NCBI GenBank assembly: GCA_964395315.1
Contig: CAYNBI010000095.1
Coordinates: forward strand, 1-14,254
Direction: 5' to 3'
Length of the DNA: 14,254 nucleotides
From: CAVORB01 sp964395315
GTDB lineage: Bacteria; Pseudomonadota; Gammaproteobacteria; Chromatiales; Chromatiaceae
Shown here in pieces: positions 12,900-14,254 of this stretch (the stretch's first letter is position 1; every line of letters starts with the position of its first letter). The position numbers and the translations under genes were made by a program. The notes below the pieces were generated by a model. That model searched no databases and was not told the DNA's origin. It saw only the letters and a list, made by a program, of their open reading frames with translations.

Positions 12900-14254
12900 T
12901 CACCTTACTTCGCGCGCGGCGCCCTGCTGGACGACGAGAGTGGTATCCACCTCGGTGGGGACTAGCTCTTGCTCGCTGCCGTCGGGCCAGACGATGCGCA
13001 GACGCTCGATCTCGCCGGCGGCTCCCAGGCCGAAGGTCGCCGGAAGCTCGACCTGCGACAGATAGCCCCGGGTGGGCATCACCTCCCGGTAGCGGGTCGC
13101 GCCCCCGGCCGTGAGCTCAAGGCGGGCGCCGATGGCGTCGGTGTTGGGCGGCATGCCCCGGAGCACGACCCGCAGCCAGTGATGGCCCACCTGCTGGTCG
13201 TTGCGCAGCAACGCCGGCCGGCGTCCGTTTTGGGTAATGAGCACGTCGAGATCGCCGTCGCCGTCGATGTCAGCGTAAGCGATGCCGCGCCCGACCAGGG
13301 GCTCGGCCATGTCGCCCGCATCCGTCACCGGCAGGTAGCGCCCACGGCAGGCCTCGCCGCAGTTCCAGAACAGGGACGGCGGCTGGGCGTAGGTCTGGCT
13401 CTGTTGCACCTTCTGGATCTCGTGCTCCAGGTGGCCGTTGGCCAGCAGCAGGTCGAGACGGCCGTCCAGGTCATAGTCCAGGAATACCACGCCGAAGGTG
13501 AGTGGGATGCGAGACGCGGGTCCCAGGCCCTCCAGCACCGCCTCGTCGACGAAGGGCGCGCGTCCATCGGTGGTGACGAACAGCGACGCCATCTCGTTGG
13601 CGAAGTTGCCGACCGCGATTCCGACCTCCTGGTCGTCGCGGAAGCGGGCGGCGTCTACGCCCATGGCGGAAGTGGCCTTGCCGTTGCGGTCGTAGGCGAT
13701 GCCCTCGAAGACGGCGACCTCCTCGAAGCTGCCGTCCCCCTGGTTGCGGAACAGGAAGTTGCGCACCGTGTCGTTGACGACGACGAGGTCCAGCCAGCCG
13801 TCGCGGTCATAGTCGAAGGGCACCACCCCCAGGCCCTTGCCGACCGGGTGGCCGGAGACCGGATCCGATACCTGTATCCCGGAGGAGGCGGAGACGTCGA
13901 TGAAGCGGCCGTCGCCTTCGTTGCGATAGAGATAGCTGTCGGTGCCGACGAAATTGACGGGCGCGCCGTAGGCGCGGCCGAGCCCGGTGAGACGGAAGTC
14001 GATTTCCAGGTCGATGTCGCGGGACCACTTGACGTAGTTGACCACGAACAGATCCAGGTCCCCGTCCCTGTCGTAGTCGAGAAAGGCGGCGCTGGCGCTC
14101 CATGTGTCCCGTCCTCCGGCTACGCCCGCCTCGTCGGTTACGTCGCGGAACCGTCCCGCCTCGTTGCGGAACAGGTGGTTGGCGTTGAGGCTCGTCAGGA
14201 AAAGATCGCGCCAGCCGTCGCCGTCGTAGTCGCCGACCGCGACGCCCATGCCGT
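12900..14254 (-). CDS. FG-GAP/VCBS and ASPIC/UnbV repeat protein, CRTAC1 family (N-terminus outside window)
   Basis: The frame is open to the window edge, and GMGVAVGDYDGDGW at the edge is the middle of a repeat, so the start lies outside. About 450 residues are visible. They contain FG-GAP/VCBS beta-propeller repeats with calcium-loop motifs DxDxDG: DYDGDG (7-12), DYDRDG (58-63), DYDRDG (147-152), DYDLDG (258-263) and DIDGDG (328-333), counting from the Met at 14249. Between 198 and 215 one repeat has lost the loop (ARFRDDQEVG). The C-terminal ASPIC/UnbV domain (about 370-440) shows NTDAIGARLELTAGG, RGYLSQ and LRIVWPDGSEQELV. This is the CRTAC1 family layout; members are usually secreted, calcium-binding and of unknown function. 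It is first in a tight operon with the TPR gene. Confidence 0.92.
   Translation of the reverse strand, partial: GMGVAVGDYDGDGWRDLFLTSLNANHLFRNEAGRFRDVTDEAGVAGGRDTWSASAAFLDYDRDGDLDLFVVNYVKWSRDIDLEIDFRLTGLGRAYGAPVNFVGTDSYLYRNEGDGRFIDVSASSGIQVSDPVSGHPVGKGLGVVPFDYDRDGWLDLVVVNDTVRNFLFRNQGDGSFEEVAVFEGIAYDRNGKATSAMGVDAARFRDDQEVGIAVGNFANEMASLFVTTDGRAPFVDEAVLEGLGPASRIPLTFGVVFLDYDLDGRLDLLLANGHLEHEIQKVQQSQTYAQPPSLFWNCGEACRGRYLPVTDAGDMAEPLVGRGIAYADIDGDGDLDVLITQNGRRPALLRNDQQVGHHWLRVVLRGMPPNTDAIGARLELTAGGATRYREVMPTRGYLSQVELPATFGLGAAGEIERLRIVWPDGSEQELVPTEVDTTLVVQQGAAREVR

Overview
The window looks like chromosomal DNA of a high-GC, sulfur-oxidising bacterium, most likely a gammaproteobacterium of the purple-sulfur or colourless sulfur-oxidiser kind. 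Two genes carry this inference: the C-terminal half of dissimilatory adenylylsulfate reductase alpha subunit (aprA) at the left edge, and a small secreted Gly/Tyr/Trp/Pro repeat protein at 8947-9279 that resembles the sulfur globule envelope proteins of Chromatiaceae. Assignment below the level of 'sulfur-oxidising proteobacterium' is inference.

Layout, left to right. Positions 3-902 (+) hold the end of aprA, closed by a strong intrinsic terminator (961-992). Positions 1114-2043 (+) encode a YkgJ-type cysteine-cluster protein. A three-gene carbohydrate-like module follows on the + strand: an RmlC-like cupin sugar epimerase (2229-2735), an HpcH/HpaI-type aldolase (2801-3613) and a putative glycosyltransferase (3734-4858). 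A 335-base stretch without a convincing gene leads to a membrane-anchored DUF2914 protein (5194-6351). Convergent to it lies a decayed norD/cbbO-type vWA pseudogene (6418-7008, -) behind an exported DUF302 protein (7031-7504, -).

Divergent from DUF302 is an unusual 6-phosphofructokinase (7628-8749, +). It is followed by the sulfur-globule-like gene, which has a good sigma70-type promoter (8864-8892) and two stem-loops after its stop (9291-9352), then a long-chain acyl-CoA synthetase (9457-11205, +). The right end holds a tightly coupled minus-strand pair: an FG-GAP/VCBS plus ASPIC/UnbV (CRTAC1-like) protein running off the window edge (12900-14254) and a TPR-repeat protein (11219-12895).

Functionally, aprA oxidises sulfite to APS in the reverse direction in sulfur oxidisers, and the globule protein would coat the sulfur deposits that feed this pathway. 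The phosphofructokinase and acyl-CoA synthetase are central metabolism. The epimerase/aldolase/glycosyltransferase trio and the CRTAC1/TPR pair are the parts whose job is not settled by homology and are the best candidates for undescribed biology. I saw no CRISPR array, tRNA, rRNA or intact insertion sequence.
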